From CAYYNP01 sp964472545 (GTDB lineage Bacteria > Planctomycetota > Planctomycetia > Pirellulales > Thermoguttaceae), in contig CAYYNP010000432.1 in assembly GCA_964472545.1 (NCBI GenBank), forward strand, positions 1-6,360: DNA of 6,360 bases. The letters are read 5' to 3'. Position numbers and translations under genes: made by a program. Position 1 is the first letter of the stretch, and every line of letters starts with the position of its first letter. Of the stretch, positions 6,354 through 6,360 are shown piece after piece. The notes beneath the pieces are model-generated. The model did not search any database and had not been told where the DNA came from. It was given only the letters and a program-made list of their open reading frames with translations.

Positions 6354-6360
6354 GTCGACG

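Overview
The window looks like a chromosomal piece of a GC-rich environmental bacterium, most likely of the phylum Planctomycetota (Pirellulales-like). This rests on two very large secreted carbohydrate-active proteins with accessory domains, a short stand-alone PilZ protein, and the overall gene style. The assignment is an inference from gene content, since no rRNA or marker gene is present.

Layout. Positions 1-83 are a short leader that may hold the last codons of an upstream gene, followed by a clear ribosome binding site. Positions 84-2726 (+) encode an 880-residue exported protein with a signal peptide, a GH67N/GH20b-like N-terminal domain, a TIM-barrel-like putative glycoside hydrolase core, a long helical region and a C-terminal CBM6/35-like domain. 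A terminator-like hairpin lies just after its stop. Positions 2727-3072 contain no convincing gene. Positions 3073-3438 (+) encode a small cytoplasmic PilZ protein with an intact c-di-GMP-binding signature. Positions 3439-3608 are a short convergent gap with one small hairpin. Positions 3609-6176 (-) encode an 855-residue exported protein: signal peptide, DUF5060, TIM-barrel hydrolase, a Collagen_bind_2-like beta domain, a PKD/K319L-like domain and a CBM96/DNRLRE-like domain. It has a near-consensus sigma-70-type promoter and a good ribosome binding site. At the window edge (6328-6353) is an inverted repeat that may be a dispersed REP-like element.

Functional picture. Both large genes encode probable secreted polysaccharide-degrading or polysaccharide-binding enzymes, so the region resembles a loose carbohydrate-utilisation locus. 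They converge on the PilZ gene and are not one operon. No transporter, sulfatase, SusC/D pair, mobile element, CRISPR array or RNA gene is visible. The most novel content is the family-level identity of the two hydrolase cores, neither of which I can assign to a characterised GH family from sequence alone.
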